A stretch of DNA of 64,000 nt from Nitrobacteraceae bacterium AZCC 2146. GTDB lineage: Bacteria; Pseudomonadota; Alphaproteobacteria; Rhizobiales; Xanthobacteraceae. Positions 62,477-64,000 of the stretch are shown here, one piece after another. The position numbers and the translations under genes are program-made. The DNA is taken from NCBI GenBank assembly GCA_036924855.1, contig JBAGRP010000001.1, positions 124,001 through 188,000 on the forward strand, read 5' to 3'. The notes beneath the pieces are model-generated. The model saw only the letters and a list, made by a program, of their open reading frames with translations, was not told where the DNA came from and made no database searches. Each line of letters starts with the position of its first letter. Within the stretch, counting starts at the first letter, position 1.

Positions 62477-63421
62477 ATGGCCCGCTATCTCGCCACCAGG
62501 CTGATCTCCCTGATCCCGATCTTGTTCGGGACATCGGTCGTGGCGTTCCTGCTGGTGCGGCTGGTGCCGGGCGATCCGGCCGTCGCTTTGCTCGGCATGG
62601 AAGCCGACGCGCGGTCGCTGGCGGCGTTGCGCCAGCAGATGGCGCTCGACCAGCCCGTTGTCGTGCAATACGTGACCTGGATCAGCCATATTCTCACCGG
62701 CGATTTCGGCCGTTCGATCCAGGGCGGCCGCGCGGTGTTTCCGCTGCTGCTCGGCGCGCTGGCACCCACCGCCTTGCTGGCGGCCGCAGCGCTTGTGATC
62801 TCGCTCGTCATCGCCATTCCGGCCGGCATCGTCGCCGCCACCCGTCGCAACAGCGGCGCCGACTACGCCGCGTCGTCTCTGGCGCTGTGCGGATTGTCGC
62901 TGCCGAGCTTCTGGCTCGGCATTCTTCTGATCCTGGCGTTCTCCATCTACTTTCCGATCCTGCCGGCTTCCGGTTACGTCTCGCCGCTGGTCGATCCGAT
63001 CGGCCATCTGCGCCATCTCGTGCTGCCGGCGCTGACTCTCGGTGCTGCGCTCGCTGCCGCCACCATGCGCATGACCCGCGCTGCCATGCTGGAAGTGATG
63101 CGCGCCGACTACGTCCGCACCGCGCGCGCGAAAGGTCTGTCGCGCCGCACCGTGATCTGGGGCCATGCGCTGCGCAACGCGCGGATGCCCATCGTCACGC
63201 TGCTCGGCATTCAGCTCGGCCAGTTGCTCGGCGGCGTCGTGGTCACCGAGACGGTGTTCTCGTGGCCAGGCATCGGCAAGCTTACGGTCGATGCCATTTT
63301 TGCCCGCGACTATCCGGTGGTGCAGGGCGCCGTGCTGCTCACCGCCACCTTGTTCGTGCTGATCAACCTGGTCACCGACCTGATCTACACCGCGCTCGAT
63401 CCGCGGGTGCGGTTGTCATGA
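62477..63421 (+). CDS. ABC transporter permease (DppB-like)
   Basis: A 314-residue permease with six hydrophobic helices. Family motifs: RLISLIPILFGTSVVAFLLVRLVPGDP at the N-terminus, VVQYVTWISHILTGDFGRS, and the EAA loop DYVRTARAKGLSRRTVIWGHALRNA, then the GVVVTETVFSWPGIGKL stretch. It works with the next gene and the two ATPases. The ATG at 62477 was preferred to a TTG two codons earlier. Confidence 0.93.
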   Translation: MARYLATRLISLIPILFGTSVVAFLLVRLVPGDPAVALLGMEADARSLAALRQQMALDQPVVVQYVTWISHILTGDFGRSIQGGRAVFPLLLGALAPTALLAAAALVISLVIAIPAGIVAATRRNSGADYAASSLALCGLSLPSFWLGILLILAFSIYFPILPASGYVSPLVDPIGHLRHLVLPALTLGAALAAATMRMTRAAMLEVMRADYVRTARAKGLSRRTVIWGHALRNARMPIVTLLGIQLGQLLGGVVVTETVFSWPGIGKLTVDAIFARDYPVVQGAVLLTATLFVLINLVTDLIYTALDPRVRLS

Positions 63422-64000
63422 GCACAGCAGCAACCTTGCGTGCGCCCGGCCCGGCCGCATTATTGCGGGCGATGACCCGCGATCCGCGCGCCGCGCTCGG
63501 CGTCGGCATCGTCGCATTGGCCATTGTGGCGGCGCTCGGCGCGCCGCTGATTGCGCCCTATGGGCCGGACACGCCGGATTTCGTCAACACGCTGGCGCCG
63601 CCGGCGCCCGGCCACTGGCTAGGCACGGATGAGCTTGGCCGGGACGTGCTTTCGCGCATCATCTACGGCGCGCAGACGTCGCTGTTTGTCGGCATTTTGA
63701 GCGTCGCGGTGGCCGGCATCGCCGGCACGGCGCTGGGCCTGATCGCCGGCTATTTCGGCCGCGCGGTGGATGCGCTGATCATGCGGCTGATGGATATCGT
63801 GTTCGCGTTTCCGAGCATCCTGCTGGCGCTGGCGATCACCGCTGTGCTCGGCCCCAGCCTCAACAATGCCGTGCTGGCGATTGCGGTGGTCAACCTGCCG
63901 GTATTCGCCCGCGTCGCGCGCGCGCAAACCCTGGTGGTGCGTGAACTCGAATTCGTCGAGGCCAAGCGCGCGCTCGGCTTCGGCACCGCCAATATCCTGG
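63418..64000 (+). CDS. ABC transporter permease (DppC-like), 5' part
   Basis: Starts at ATG overlapping the preceding stop (ATGA) and runs off the window. The first 194 codons read MSTAATLRAPGPAALLRAM, then ALGVGIVALAIVAALGAPLIAP, HWLGTDELGRDVLSRIIYGAQTSLFVG and EFVEAKRALGFG. TDELGRDVLSR is the DppC-family signature and the EAA-type loop EAKRALGFG appears at the right edge. The missing solute-binding protein gene, if any, probably lies beyond 64000. Confidence 0.9.
   Translation, partial: MSTAATLRAPGPAALLRAMTRDPRAALGVGIVALAIVAALGAPLIAPYGPDTPDFVNTLAPPAPGHWLGTDELGRDVLSRIIYGAQTSLFVGILSVAVAGIAGTALGLIAGYFGRAVDALIMRLMDIVFAFPSILLALAITAVLGPSLNNAVLAIAVVNLPVFARVARAQTLVVRELEFVEAKRALGFGTANIL

Noticed and set aside
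1..64000. CRISPR arrays, tRNA and rRNA genes
   Set aside because: No series of short evenly spaced repeats, no tRNA cloverleaf and no rRNA-like stretch was recognised by reading; a covariance search was not possible.

Overview
The window looks like a high-GC alphaproteobacterial chromosome from the Bradyrhizobium / Rhodopseudomonas / Afipia group (Nitrobacteraceae). The main evidence is the lipid A very-long-chain fatty acid cluster at the left edge (acpXL, fabZ-like, two ketosynthase-like genes). Other evidence is many aromatic and acyl-CoA catabolic genes, Bug-type and NCS1 transporters, and abundant insertion sequences. The genus is inferred, not proven.

Layout. (1) 1-2046: lipid A VLCFA genes on the minus strand. 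(2) 2232-6449: a small membrane protein, a ParB-like protein, MgtC, an AhpD-like protein and a HerA-like ATPase. (3) 6736-16051: a LysR regulator, then a plus-strand catabolic block. It holds a Bug solute-binding protein, a LigI-like lactonase, DctA, a GalB-like hydratase, a LigK-type aldolase, a 4,5-dihydroxyphthalate decarboxylase-like protein, an extradiol dioxygenase and an NCS1 permease. Together these suggest the lower part of a protocatechuate/gallate 4,5-cleavage route. (4) 16224-24402: minus-strand membrane genes, a di-heme peroxidase, OpgC and an RND efflux pair facing a LysR gene. (5) 25829-30737: an ATGA-coupled hydrolase/nitrilase operon, facing two tandem GlxA/AraC-type regulators. 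(6) 33351-36393: IS110 and IS1182 elements. (7) 36651-39965: a leaderless PBP1-type binding protein, an isochorismatase-type hydrolase, a SnoaL-like protein and an AraC regulator.

(8) 40123-57186: an IS-built island. Three copies of one ~1.59-kb IS (the third carries a 184-bp deletion) and two copies of a ~480-bp repeat surround an 11.25-kb acyl-CoA catabolic cargo. The cargo has a TetR gene with two palindromic operators and a three-subunit acyl-CoA carboxylase on one side. On the other side are a frameshifted acyl-CoA dehydrogenase, two SDRs that lack the usual catalytic tyrosine, and two acyl-CoA ligases. All three IS copies sit in the same kind of palindromic target.

(9) 57314-64000: a divergent Dpp/Opp-type ABC transporter and sugar-kinase locus. 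Its most unusual gene fuses a LacI-type DNA-binding domain to a PfkB carbohydrate kinase. A perfect palindrome (TTGAACCGGTTCAA) lies in the divergent promoter region. With a BtpA-family protein and a second PfkB kinase, this is the best candidate for an undescribed uptake/phosphorylation/regulation system here. No rRNA, tRNA or CRISPR array was recognised.
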